A stretch of 64,000 nucleotides of DNA, taken from positions 372,001-436,000 of the forward strand of contig NC_007951.1 of the NCBI RefSeq assembly GCF_000013645.1, given 5' to 3'. The stretch is from Paraburkholderia xenovorans LB400. Its GTDB lineage: Bacteria; Pseudomonadota; Gammaproteobacteria; Burkholderiales; Burkholderiaceae. Below, in pieces: positions 10,283 through 21,030 of the stretch. Position 1 is the first letter of the stretch; each line of letters begins with the position of its first letter. The notes under the pieces are model-generated. The model worked only from the letters and a program-made list of their open reading frames with translations, was not told where the DNA came from and did no database searches. The position numbers and the translations under genes are program-made.

Positions 10283-10897
10283 ATGCCTGACTTCCTGCTG
10301 TTTCTCGCTACCTCGATTGCGATCACCGTGGCACCCGGCCCGGACAATCTGCAAGTGCTCGCGCGCGGTATCTCGCAGGGCCGCGCGGCAGGGTTCGTGG
10401 CGGCGCTCGGCTTTGCGGCCGGCATCACGTTTCACACCACGCTTGCCGCGCTCGGCGTGGCGGCGCTGCTGCGTTCCTCGCCGACGGCCTTTACGGCGAT
10501 CAAGCTCGCCGGCGCCGCTTATCTGATCTGGATCGGCATCAAGGCTCTGCGCAGCCAGGGGCTCGCAACCGCGCACGAGCGCGCGCCGCAGCCGTTGATG
10601 GCGGTGTTTCGCCAAAGCGTGCTCGGCAATCTGCTGAATCCGAAGGTGACGTTGTTCTTCGTCGTGTTTCTGCCGCAGTTCGTGCAGCCGAACGGCACGC
10701 AAAGCGTCACGCTGCAGATGCTCGAACTCGGCGTGCTGTTCATGTTGCAGACGGTGGTGGTGTTTTCGCTGTTCGGCGTCTGCGCGGGGATGGTGGGCGG
10801 ATATCTGAAGCGCCGGCCGCGCGTGGGCGTGTGGCTCGATCGGCTCGCCGGTGCAACGTTCATCGCCATCGGGATTCGCGTCGCGTTGCGCGATTGA
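10283..10897 (+). CDS. LysE/RhtB-family amino-acid exporter
   Basis: Inner-membrane exporter of the LysE superfamily, whose members expel amino acids such as lysine, threonine or homoserine lactone. The 204 residues have about six hydrophobic segments and the family signature near the N-terminus, APGPDNLQVLARGISQGRAAG. Another conserved segment, GNLLNPKVTLFFVVFLPQFV, lies mid-protein. The substrate cannot be predicted. It follows apt by 59 bases on the same strand. Confidence 0.9.
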   Translation: MPDFLLFLATSIAITVAPGPDNLQVLARGISQGRAAGFVAALGFAAGITFHTTLAALGVAALLRSSPTAFTAIKLAGAAYLIWIGIKALRSQGLATAHERAPQPLMAVFRQSVLGNLLNPKVTLFFVVFLPQFVQPNGTQSVTLQMLELGVLFMLQTVVVFSLFGVCAGMVGGYLKRRPRVGVWLDRLAGATFIAIGIRVALRD

Positions 10898-10971
10898 GGC
10901 GATCGACGCGGCGCTCGGCGCTCAGCGCCAGGTGCTCACCGGGCAGGACCGCGAACCGTTTGGAGCTTGAC

Positions 10972-11820
10972 ATGACTTTGCCTTGCATCACCGCCGCGCG
11001 CCGCTTCGACGTGCAGGCGCACGTGCCGTTCTGGATCGACGCCGAACAGGTCGGCTGGATCCGCGCGAGCGACGTGCCGTCACTCGCGCGCTGGCCCGAT
11101 GTGTTCGACCTCGACAATGCGCGTGTGACGCTGACGCCCACGTTCAATACGGTGGATCTGCGCAGCGCCGCGCTCGGTTCCGTGATCGGCGCGCTCGCCG
11201 CCGAAGGCCGCATTCCGGGCTGGCGCAACGAGACCTACGCGATCCGCAATGCGTTCGACGCGCCGCCGCTCGCGTATATCGAACGCGCGGCGTCGCGCTT
11301 CTTCGGCACGATGACCTACGCGGTGCATCTGAACGGCGTCGTAGAATACGCGGACGGCGCACCGCAATTGTGGATCGCGCGCCGCAGCGACACCAAGGCG
11401 ACCGACCCGGGCATGCTCGACAATGTCGTGGCAGGCGGGATCGGCTGGGGCTTTGGCGTCGAGGCGACGATCATCAAGGAGTGCTGGGAAGAAGCCGGCA
11501 TTCCCGAGGAGATCGCCGCCCGCGCCGTGGCCGGCCGCACCGCGCATGTGCTGCAGTCGTTGCCGGAAGGCACGCAGGCCGAGCAGATTTTCATCTACGA
11601 CCTCGCGCTGCCGGCGGATTTCGCGCCGCGCAATCAGGACGGCGAAGTGGGCGAGCACCGGCTCGCGCGCATCGACGAAGTGGCGCGCTGGATCGAGGAG
11701 GGCGCGATGACGGTCGATGCGAGTCTGGCCACGCTGGATTGCCTGCTGCGCCGCCGCTGGATCGATGAAGACGCGTGCGCCGGGATCGAGGCTCTGTTCG
11801 TGCCGCCGGTGTTCGCCTGA
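10972..11820 (+). CDS. Nudix-family hydrolase with DUF4743-like N-terminal domain
   Basis: The 282 residues start MTLPCITAARRFDVQAHVPF with an N-terminal DUF4743-type domain, followed by a Nudix domain from about residue 118. The Nudix box region is about GGIGWGFGVEATIIKECWEE, then AGI. It keeps the KECWEEAGI helix and its metal-binding glutamates but is one residue shorter than the MutT box, and the upstream glutamate is shifted. Eukaryotic relatives act on thiamine-diphosphate-related compounds; the bacterial substrate is unknown. The upstream GGAG-like site supports the ATG at 10972 over the longer open frame. Confidence 0.8.
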   Translation: MTLPCITAARRFDVQAHVPFWIDAEQVGWIRASDVPSLARWPDVFDLDNARVTLTPTFNTVDLRSAALGSVIGALAAEGRIPGWRNETYAIRNAFDAPPLAYIERAASRFFGTMTYAVHLNGVVEYADGAPQLWIARRSDTKATDPGMLDNVVAGGIGWGFGVEATIIKECWEEAGIPEEIAARAVAGRTAHVLQSLPEGTQAEQIFIYDLALPADFAPRNQDGEVGEHRLARIDEVARWIEEGAMTVDASLATLDCLLRRRWIDEDACAGIEALFVPPVFA

Positions 11821-11921
11821 CCGCCGCAAATGGTGCGTGCGCAACGAACTTGCCGAAACACGTTGCATCGAACCATGCACACCGAACAAACCACGCATTG
11901 AAGAAGGGAGTCACCCAGGTC

Positions 11922-12791
11922 ATGTCGACCGATCACAGCTTTATCCTCAAACTGTCGTGCGCCGACCGGCCCGGCATCGTTCACGCCGTGTCGGGCTTTC
12001 TGTTCGAGCGTGGCAGCAATATTCTCGACTCCGCGCAGTTCGGCGACAGCCGCACCGGCGAGTTCTTCATGCGCGTGCATTTCCAGCAGGTGGGCGGTGA
12101 TCCGGGTCTGGAGGCGTTGCGCGCGTCGTTCGCGACGCTCGCAGAACAGTTCGGCATGCGCTGGGAGTTGCACGACGCGTCGGTCAAGCCGCGCGTGGTG
12201 ATCATGGTGTCGAAGATCGGCCATTGCCTGAACGATCTGCTGTTCCGCTACCGCACCGGCCAGTTGGGTATCGAGATCGCGGCGATCATCTCGAACCACA
12301 AGGAGTTCTATCAACTCGCCGCCAGCTACGACATTCCGTTCCATCACTTCCCGCTGATGGGCGCCACGCCCGAGGCGAAAGCCGCACAGGAAGCGCGCGT
12401 GCTCGAAGTGATCGACGAGCATCAAGCCGACCTCGTGGTGCTCGCGCGCTACATGCAGATTCTGTCGCCGAAGCTGTGCGAAGCGCTGGCCGGCCGCGCG
12501 ATCAACATTCATCACTCGTTCCTGCCGAGCTTCAAGGGCGCGAAGCCGTATTACCAGGCATTCGACCGCGGTGTGAAGCTGATCGGCGCGACGGCTCATT
12601 ACGTGACGACGGATCTCGACGAAGGTCCGATCATCGAGCAGGAAGTGGAGCGCGTCGACCACAGCATGACGCCGGAGCAATTGACGGCGATCGGCCGCGA
12701 CGTCGAATGCGTGACGCTCGCCCGTGCGGTCAAGTGGCACGTTGAGCATCGCGTCGTGTTGAACGGCAGCAAGACGGTGGTGTTTCGCTAA
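11922..12791 (+). CDS. purU: Formyltetrahydrofolate deformylase
   Basis: Hydrolyses 10-formyl-tetrahydrofolate to tetrahydrofolate and formate, balancing one-carbon pools and feeding formate to PurT-type purine synthesis. The 289 residues comprise an N-terminal ACT domain (about 8-85, FILKLSCADRPGIVHAVSGF) and a formyltransferase-like catalytic domain with the NIHHSFLPSFKGAKPYYQA segment (Asn/His about 195-198) and a later aspartate in the DLDEGPIIEQ region. The ATG at 11922 has AAGAAGGGAG upstream. A hairpin terminator follows. Confidence 0.96.
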   Translation: MSTDHSFILKLSCADRPGIVHAVSGFLFERGSNILDSAQFGDSRTGEFFMRVHFQQVGGDPGLEALRASFATLAEQFGMRWELHDASVKPRVVIMVSKIGHCLNDLLFRYRTGQLGIEIAAIISNHKEFYQLAASYDIPFHHFPLMGATPEAKAAQEARVLEVIDEHQADLVVLARYMQILSPKLCEALAGRAINIHHSFLPSFKGAKPYYQAFDRGVKLIGATAHYVTTDLDEGPIIEQEVERVDHSMTPEQLTAIGRDVECVTLARAVKWHVEHRVVLNGSKTVVFR

Positions 12792-12828
12792 AGCGGCTGA
12801 TCGCTTTGCAGTAGTGGGTTGATGACAG

Positions 12829-12865
12829 ATGGCGGCGGCCGGATCATTCCGGCGCCGCCATTTTG
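12829..12865 (+). terminator. Probable terminator after purU
   Basis: Arms at 12829-12842 and 12849-12861 pair over about 13 bp with one bulged G and a short loop, followed by TTTT. It starts 37 bases after the purU stop codon and just before the convergent PepSY gene ends at 12870. Confidence 0.72.
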
Positions 12866-12869
12866 CCAA

Positions 12870-14096
12870 CTAGGGCCGCGCCGCGGACCGGCCCGCGTCC
12901 CGCGCGGCACTCGCATTTTGCGCGGAGCGGCGGCGCGCATTCAGCTTCTTTAACCAGATCAGCAATCCGGTCGCGCTCAGCACGGCGACCGCAACGCCGA
13001 CTGCGCTAATCAGAATCCGTCCGCCGAGACCGAGGATGCGCCCCGAGTGCAGCGGGAATTGCACCTGCAGGAAGATGTCGCCCGCCGTGCCTTTGCCGGG
13101 GATCTGCGCGGCGAGTTGCCTGCCGGTGGCCGCGTCCCAATACATCCACGGATTGCCGAGACCGATATCGCCGTGGTCGTTGCCGGTCGCGTAGAAGCCG
13201 ACGCCATACGCATGCATGAATTCAGCGTAGTAGATGCCGCCCGGCGCGACGCCGAGGTTCCGCGCTTTGCCGGCCTGCTCGGCCAATTGCACGATGCGCT
13301 CGCGGCTCAGCACCGTGTCGCCGGGCTGCGGGGCGCGGCGGATTTCAGGATTGTTGACCGGATCGGGCGTGAGCGGCGAGAACAGCGACACGATGGGGCG
13401 CACCACCGGCGCTGAAAGATTCATCGATATCGATGTCAGCGCAACGATCAGCAGCAGGCCCCAGATCCACACACCGCCGGAGCGGTGCAGGTCGAAAGTG
13501 AGCGCATAGCCGCCGCGCCCGAAGCGGAACGCGAACGACTTGCGCCACACCTTGACGCTCGGAAACGACAGCCACAGCGCGATCACGCTGTCGAACAGCC
13601 AGACGATGCCGACGATCCCCATCAGCCATGTACCGATATCGACGCCGCCCGTGAACGGCAGCTGCAGCGTGTAGTGGAGCTTGTAGATGAACGGGATCAG
13701 ATTGAGCCGCGCGAGCGAAACGGCGCCCCACTCGCGGCGCCCCTGGATTTCGCCGGTAGCGGGGTCGACGGCGATCTGATTGAAGTCGAGCGGATAGGGC
13801 TGCCGCGTGGCCGGGTCGGTACGCGGCAGCACCATCATTTGCAGCGTGTGGCCCGGTTCGGCCGCGAGCGGCAGATAGGTCACCTGCAGACGCGGATCGG
13901 CGGCTTCCACGCGGCGCGCCAGTTCCAGCCCCGACAGCGCTGTGCCGGCGGTGCGCGCCTTGAAGAACGACGGGTTCAGCGCCGCATCGAGCTCATGGTC
14001 CCACGCGATGACCGCGCCGGTGAGGCCGGCGACGAACAGAAATAGCGCTGTGGCAACACCGAACCAGCGATGCAGGCGGACGAGCTGCCGCCTCAT
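12870..14096 (-). CDS. PepSY-associated transmembrane protein (iron-regulated reductase-like)
   Basis: The 408 residues begin MRRQLVRLHRWFGVATALFLF, then a large periplasmic PepSY-type region and three further membrane segments; helices lie near 10-32, 150-175, 205-230 and 370-395. Members are often encoded beside TonB-dependent siderophore receptors and some reduce ferric siderophores at the inner membrane. Two facts here support an iron role: a Fur-like box 56-74 bases upstream, and the relic of a TonB-dependent receptor next door at 14371-14632. The start was chosen for the basic n-region and first helix; 107 open residues upstream look non-coding. Confidence 0.82.
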   Translation of the reverse strand: MRRQLVRLHRWFGVATALFLFVAGLTGAVIAWDHELDAALNPSFFKARTAGTALSGLELARRVEAADPRLQVTYLPLAAEPGHTLQMMVLPRTDPATRQPYPLDFNQIAVDPATGEIQGRREWGAVSLARLNLIPFIYKLHYTLQLPFTGGVDIGTWLMGIVGIVWLFDSVIALWLSFPSVKVWRKSFAFRFGRGGYALTFDLHRSGGVWIWGLLLIVALTSISMNLSAPVVRPIVSLFSPLTPDPVNNPEIRRAPQPGDTVLSRERIVQLAEQAGKARNLGVAPGGIYYAEFMHAYGVGFYATGNDHGDIGLGNPWMYWDAATGRQLAAQIPGKGTAGDIFLQVQFPLHSGRILGLGGRILISAVGVAVAVLSATGLLIWLKKLNARRRSAQNASAARDAGRSAARP

Positions 14097-14370
14097 GGGC
14101 GAGCCGGCGGAACGGAGTTCGAATGGCGTGTCACGACAGAGGTTTGATGTAAATGGGAATTGTTCGCATCTTATGGAATCATGCCACGCACTGCAAGTTT
14201 GTCGTAAGTGCGGCATTGCGACGCGACACTTCCGGGTTCTTCCGTTTCTCCAGGCGGTCCGGCCAGCAAGGCTTTCCTCGAAGGTAGACCAGGTATATGC
14301 GACAAAATGCCGCATATCGAAGTTACAGTTCGCATGAATCCTCTGCATCATCGCGGCCCGGTGAGATCTC
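14097..14370. other. Non-coding region upstream of the PepSY gene
   Basis: These 274 bases hold the promoter region of the leftward PepSY gene, including the Fur-like box at 14152-14170. They also contain an inverted repeat of 7-bp arms (ATATGCG at 14295-14301 and CGCATAT at 14311-14317). I see no gene in them. The receptor sequence expected before 14371 is missing, which fits a deletion. Confidence 0.55.
14152..14170. promoter_or_regulatory. Candidate Fur box upstream of the PepSY gene
   Basis: AATGGGAATTGTTCGCATC matches 15 of 19 positions of the betaproteobacterial Fur consensus as I know it (AATGAGAATNATTCTCATT). It lies 56-74 bases upstream of the PepSY start, where binding would block transcription. 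The neighbouring receptor relic makes iron control plausible. Confidence 0.5.
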
Positions 14371-14632
14371 ATCTGGATCAACACCAAGAATGAGAAGGGC
14401 GCGGCCAACAACGGCAACCGTGTGGCCGGCGCGCCGCGGTTCGTGGTGGCGGGTCACGCGACTTACTCGGTGCCGTATGTGCCGGGGCCGCGTATCGGCG
14501 CCGACGCGAAGTTCCGCGTGGCGATCGGCAACCTGCTCAATCGCCGCTACTGGGAGTATCGATACGCGGATTACGTGACGCCGGACGATCCGCACGTTGT
14601 CGCTGAATGCGGGCATCGACTTCCGAGCATAA
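14371..14632 (+). pseudogene. Relic of a TonB-dependent siderophore receptor, C-terminal end
   Basis: The frame from 14371 reads a receptor-like C-terminus: INTKNEKGAANNGNRVAGAP, a typical barrel segment FVVAGHATYSVPYVPG, then RVAIGNLLNRRYWEYRYADY. This last motif is near the end of siderophore receptors. The 30-40 residues normally between these parts are absent. At about 14596 one extra base shifts the frame; skipping it restores LSLNAGIDFRA and a stop at 14630-14632, the expected terminal beta-strand. The plug, signal peptide and most of the barrel are missing. So this is a truncated, internally deleted and frameshifted remnant. Confidence 0.8.
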
Positions 14633-14656
14633 AAAAAAGCGGCACCGAAGTGCCGC
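14631..14656 (-). terminator. Rho-independent terminator after the PerM-family gene
   Basis: A perfect 7-bp GC-rich stem (14639-14645 with 14650-14656) and a 4-base loop are followed, reading leftward, by eight T (A run 14631-14638). It ends transcripts of the gene at 14688-15773. It directly abuts the stop codon of the receptor relic. Confidence 0.9.
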
Positions 14657-14687
14657 TCTGGTTCGCGTGGCCGCGCCGCCTGCCGGC

Positions 14688-15773
14688 TCAAACCAGCCGC
14701 AAGTAGATCAATTCCCGTTTGATGTACGCATAGAAGATCGGCGCCGCGACCACGCCGGGAATGCCGAACGCCGCTTCCATGATGAGCATGGCGATCAGCA
14801 GTTCCCACGCGCGCGCCTCGATCTGCCCGCCGACAATGCGCGCGTTCAGGAAGTATTCGAGCTTGTGGATCAGGATCAGGAACACGAGCGACATGACCGC
14901 CGCCGGAAAGCTCACCGAGAGCGCCACCGCGACGATGATCGTGTTCGAGATCAGATTGCCGATCACCGGCAGCAGGCCGACGATGAACGTGACCAGCACC
15001 AGCGTCTTGGACAGCGGCAGCGTGTCGTGGAAGATCGGCAGGATCACCAGCAGGAAGATGCCGGTGAAGACCGCGTTGATCGCGGAAATCTTCACCTGGG
15101 CGAACACGATACGGCGGAACGCATCGGCGAAACGTGTCACGCGCGTGACGAAGGCCGTGGACAGCGGCAGCCGCTGCATATGCTTCTGCGCGCCGACCGC
15201 GATGATCGCGCCGATGATCATGCCGATCAGGATATGCGTGAATGCGCGCGCCGCGGTCTTGCCGCTTTGCTGCAGCATGTTGGCGTGCGTCTGCATCAGC
15301 TCCGCCGCCCTGGTCTTCATCTGCTCGGTATCGACCGGCAGATAGTTGGCGACGAATTGCGGAATCCGGCCGCGCGCCTGGTCGATCAGCTGCATGGCCT
15401 GATCGAGCAGCTTCTGCACGCTCGGCACGTCGTTCTCGAAATGCTCGATGATGCCGAGCGTGAGCCCCGTCAGCGCGCCCACGATCACCGTGGCGAGAAT
15501 CACCACGGCGAGCCAGCGTGCCCGCCTGCTCGACATGTGACGCTCGATACGCGGCGCGATAGTGTGGACCAGCTGGAACACCAGCAGCCCGGCGAGCAAC
15601 GCGCCGAGCAGCTTGAGTTCGATGACCGCCCACATGCCGAACAGCATCACCACGTAACTGCCGATTTCGACTGCCGACAACCTCGGCAGGCTCATGTCGC
15701 TAGTCAGCCTGACCGGGCGTGGGCGCAGGTCCTGCACTTGCCCGTCTTCGCTCGCCTGATTCCGCTTGGTCAT
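14688..15773 (-). CDS. AI-2E/PerM-family membrane transporter
   Basis: The 361 residues start MTKRNQASEDGQV and then show the PerM/YdgG/TqsA plan: paired N-terminal helices (about 35-75), another near 85-110, a polar central region (about 115-215), and a cluster of C-terminal helices from about 220 to 345. Members export autoinducer-2 in some species and act as sodium/proton antiporters or permeases in others, so the substrate is open. It lies 33 bases after uvrA on the same strand and has its own terminator. Confidence 0.87.
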   Translation of the reverse strand: MTKRNQASEDGQVQDLRPRPVRLTSDMSLPRLSAVEIGSYVVMLFGMWAVIELKLLGALLAGLLVFQLVHTIAPRIERHMSSRRARWLAVVILATVIVGALTGLTLGIIEHFENDVPSVQKLLDQAMQLIDQARGRIPQFVANYLPVDTEQMKTRAAELMQTHANMLQQSGKTAARAFTHILIGMIIGAIIAVGAQKHMQRLPLSTAFVTRVTRFADAFRRIVFAQVKISAINAVFTGIFLLVILPIFHDTLPLSKTLVLVTFIVGLLPVIGNLISNTIIVAVALSVSFPAAVMSLVFLILIHKLEYFLNARIVGGQIEARAWELLIAMLIMEAAFGIPGVVAAPIFYAYIKRELIYLRLV

Positions 15774-15806
15774 GGCTTATTCGTCCCCAACCCGAGTTGT
15801 GCCGCG

Positions 15807-18680
<2,874 letters not shown>

Positions 18681-19035
18681 GGATTTATTCCATGAACTGG
18701 CGGAAAGAGGAAGAGGCTAAACCTGCTACTATAACGACTTTTCAAGACCGCCGTTACGGCTTCCTGACAGCCTGAAGAGGCGTCGAAGCGAGCTGTAAGG
18801 CAGCGATCCAGCGTCGCGGGCAAGAGGTCTAACTGGGGCCGTTTTCCGCGAGTACAAGGCAACCGCGAGGCAACCGCAGGGCAACCGCGAGGCACCAGCG
18901 GGAATGCCGGGCTGTCCGCTCAACGCCGCGCCGCATGCCGGCCCGCCGTCCTGCGGCAAGCCGCGCGGTTCGTGGCCGCCTTGCCGCTGTGCCCGCCCGC
19001 GGTGTGCCGCCCAGCTCATTCAAAGAACGCTCCCG
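18681..19035. other. Divergent intergenic region between uvrA and an MFS gene
   Basis: These 355 bases should hold promoters for uvrA (leftward) and the MFS gene (rightward). The only distinct structure is the short tandem repeat at 18858-18900. Small open frames here show no family resemblance. Confidence 0.6.
18858..18900. repeat. Tandem 11-bp repeat, about 3.5 copies
   Basis: The unit GGCAACCGCGA occurs at 18858-18868, 18869-18879 (last two bases changed) and 18880-18890, with a degraded partial copy at 18891-18900. The period matches one helical turn. It lies upstream of the MFS gene at 19036; function unknown. Confidence 0.8.
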
Positions 19036-20223
19036 ATGTCCAATCCGTCCGCCACTTCCTCACGCATGAGCGCGCCTGAACTGCGCGCGACCGTGTCGCT
19101 TGCCGCGATCTTCGCGCTGCGCATGCTGGGTCTCTTCATGATCATGCCGGTGTTCTCGATCTACGCGAAGACCATCCCCGGCGGCGACAACGTGCTGCTG
19201 GTGGGTATCGCGCTCGGCGCGTACGGCGTGACGCAGTCCATGCTTTACATCTTCTACGGCTGGGTCTCCGACAAGGTTGGCCGCAAACCGGTCATTGCGA
19301 CCGGCCTCCTGATCTTCGCGCTCGGCAGCTTCGTGGCGGCGGGCGCGCACGATATGACGTGGATCATCGTCGGCCGGGTGATTCAGGGCATGGGCGCGGT
19401 GTCCTCCGCGGTGATCGCGTTTATCGCCGACCTGACCGCCGAAGAAAATCGCACCAAGGCAATGGCGATGGTGGGCGGCAGTATCGGCGTGTCGTTCGCG
19501 GTGGCGATCGTCGGCGCGCCGATCGTGTTCCAATGGGTCGGCATGAGCGGCCTGTTCACGCTGGTCGGCATCTTCTCGATTCTGGCCGTCGGCGTGGTGC
19601 TGTGGATCGTGCCCGATGCGCCCAAACCGGTGCACGTGCGCGCGCCGTTCGCCGAAGTGCTGCACAACGTCGAATTGCTGCGGCTGAATTTTGGCGTGCT
19701 CGTGCTGCACGCGACGCAAACCGCGTTGTTCCTCGTCGTGCCGCGCATTCTCGAAGCCGGTGGTCTGCCGGTCGCGTCGCACTGGAAAGTGTATTTGCCG
19801 GTCATGGGCCTCTCGTTCGTGATGATGGTGCCGGCGATCATCGCCGCGGAAAAGCGCGGCAAAATGAAAATCGTGCTGCTGTCGGCAATCGCTCTTATCC
19901 TGATCGGACAGTTGTTATTGGGCGTCGCTCCGCATACGATTCTGAGTGTGGCGGCGATCCTTTTTGTGTACTTTCTCGGCTTCAATATTCTCGAGGCTTC
20001 GCAGCCTTCGCTGGTGTCGAAGCTGGCGCCCGGAACCCGCAAGGGCGCGGCCGCCGGCGTGTACAACACCACGCAGTCGATCGGTCTTGCGCTGGGCGGG
20101 GTGGTCGGCGGCTGGTTGCTGAAGGCGGACGGTCAGAGCGCTGTGTTCTTCACTTGTTCGGGGCTCGTCTTTTGCTGGCTTATAATCGCCGCAAAGATGA
20201 AACAGCCGCCGCGCAAAGCGTAA
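19036..20223 (+). CDS. MFS transporter (uvrA-ssb interval)
   Basis: The 395 residues have about 12 membrane segments and the MFS signature between helices 2 and 3 (YGWVSDKVGRKPVIATGLL). The N-terminal half, LRATVSLAAIFALRMLGLFMIMPVFSIYA, resembles the YajR-type branch, but the cytoplasmic C-terminal domain of YajR is absent. The substrate is unknown. The start is the ATG before SNPSATSSRMSAPE; residues upstream in frame are low-complexity. The gene always lies between uvrA and ssb in this group, 135 bases before ssb. Confidence 0.87.
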   Translation: MSNPSATSSRMSAPELRATVSLAAIFALRMLGLFMIMPVFSIYAKTIPGGDNVLLVGIALGAYGVTQSMLYIFYGWVSDKVGRKPVIATGLLIFALGSFVAAGAHDMTWIIVGRVIQGMGAVSSAVIAFIADLTAEENRTKAMAMVGGSIGVSFAVAIVGAPIVFQWVGMSGLFTLVGIFSILAVGVVLWIVPDAPKPVHVRAPFAEVLHNVELLRLNFGVLVLHATQTALFLVVPRILEAGGLPVASHWKVYLPVMGLSFVMMVPAIIAAEKRGKMKIVLLSAIALILIGQLLLGVAPHTILSVAAILFVYFLGFNILEASQPSLVSKLAPGTRKGAAAGVYNTTQSIGLALGGVVGGWLLKADGQSAVFFTCSGLVFCWLIIAAKMKQPPRKA

Positions 20224-20358
20224 TACGGCGCATCCCGAACTCATCCAGAACTCACCCGGCGGCGGGCAGAGGCGCAGTTCCGGTCTCGGGCCCGCCGGCC
20301 CTGAAACGCGAACCGTGTATTGCCGCGCCGCCCGTAACGGAATCAACAGGAGAAACTC

Positions 20359-20892
20359 ATGGCATCCGTGAACAAGGTCATTCTCGTCGGCAATCTCGGA
20401 GCCGATCCGGAAGTCCGTTATCTTCCGAGCGGCGACGCAGTGGCGAACATCCGCCTTGCAACGACGGATCGGTACAAGGACAAGGCGTCCGGCGAAATGA
20501 AGGAAGCGACCGAGTGGCACCGTGTGTCGTTCTTCGGCCGCCTCGCGGAAATCGTGTCCGAATATCTGAAGAAGGGCTCGTCGGTGTACCTGGAAGGGCG
20601 CATCCGTACCCGCAAGTGGCAGGCGCAAGACGGCACCGACCGTTACTCGACCGAAATCGTCGCTGAGCAGATGCAGATGCTGGGCGGCCGCGGCGGCTCG
20701 ATGGGCGGTGGCGGCGACGAAGGTGGTTATAGCCGCGGTGAACCGTCGGAGCGCAGCGGCGGCGGTGGTCGCGCGGCGTCCGGTGGTGGCTCGCGTGGCG
20801 GCAGCGGTGGCGGCGCCGGCGGTGGCGCGAGCCGTCCGAGCGCGCCGGCTGGCGGCGGCTTCGATGAGATGGACGACGATATTCCGTTCTAA
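20359..20892 (+). CDS. ssb: Single-stranded DNA-binding protein
   Basis: Essential protein that coats single-stranded DNA in replication, repair and recombination. The 177 residues hold an OB-fold (about 3-108, starting [20 protein letters not shown]), a long glycine/serine-rich linker (about 112-168), and the acidic tip MDDDIPF that recruits partner proteins. AGGAG lies upstream of the ATG and a strong terminator follows at 20921. Confidence 0.98.
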   Translation: MASVNKVILVGNLGADPEVRYLPSGDAVANIRLATTDRYKDKASGEMKEATEWHRVSFFGRLAEIVSEYLKKGSSVYLEGRIRTRKWQAQDGTDRYSTEIVAEQMQMLGGRGGSMGGGGDEGGYSRGEPSERSGGGGRAASGGGSRGGSGGGAGGGASRPSAPAGGGFDEMDDDIPF

Positions 20893-20920
20893 GCCTTCGC
20901 AGCCAAAGAACGTGAACACC

Positions 20921-20946
20921 AACCCCGCCTTCGTGCGGGGTTTTTT
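20921..20946 (+). terminator. Rho-independent terminator after ssb
   Basis: Arms AACCCCGC (20921-20928) and GCGGGGTT (20935-20942) pair perfectly over 8 bp with a 6-base loop, within a T run (20941-20946). It starts 29 bases after the ssb stop codon. Confidence 0.92.
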
Positions 20947-21030
20947 CTATCCGCTCGACGCTCGCGGCAACCGCGTTCGAACAACCGCTCCAAACATCGA
21001 ACACGTCGCCCCACCCCGCACACCGTCAAT

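Noticed and set aside
18681..19035. SOS (LexA) box expected upstream of uvrA
   Set aside because: No CTG-N10-CAG type site with adequate match was visible near the uvrA start.
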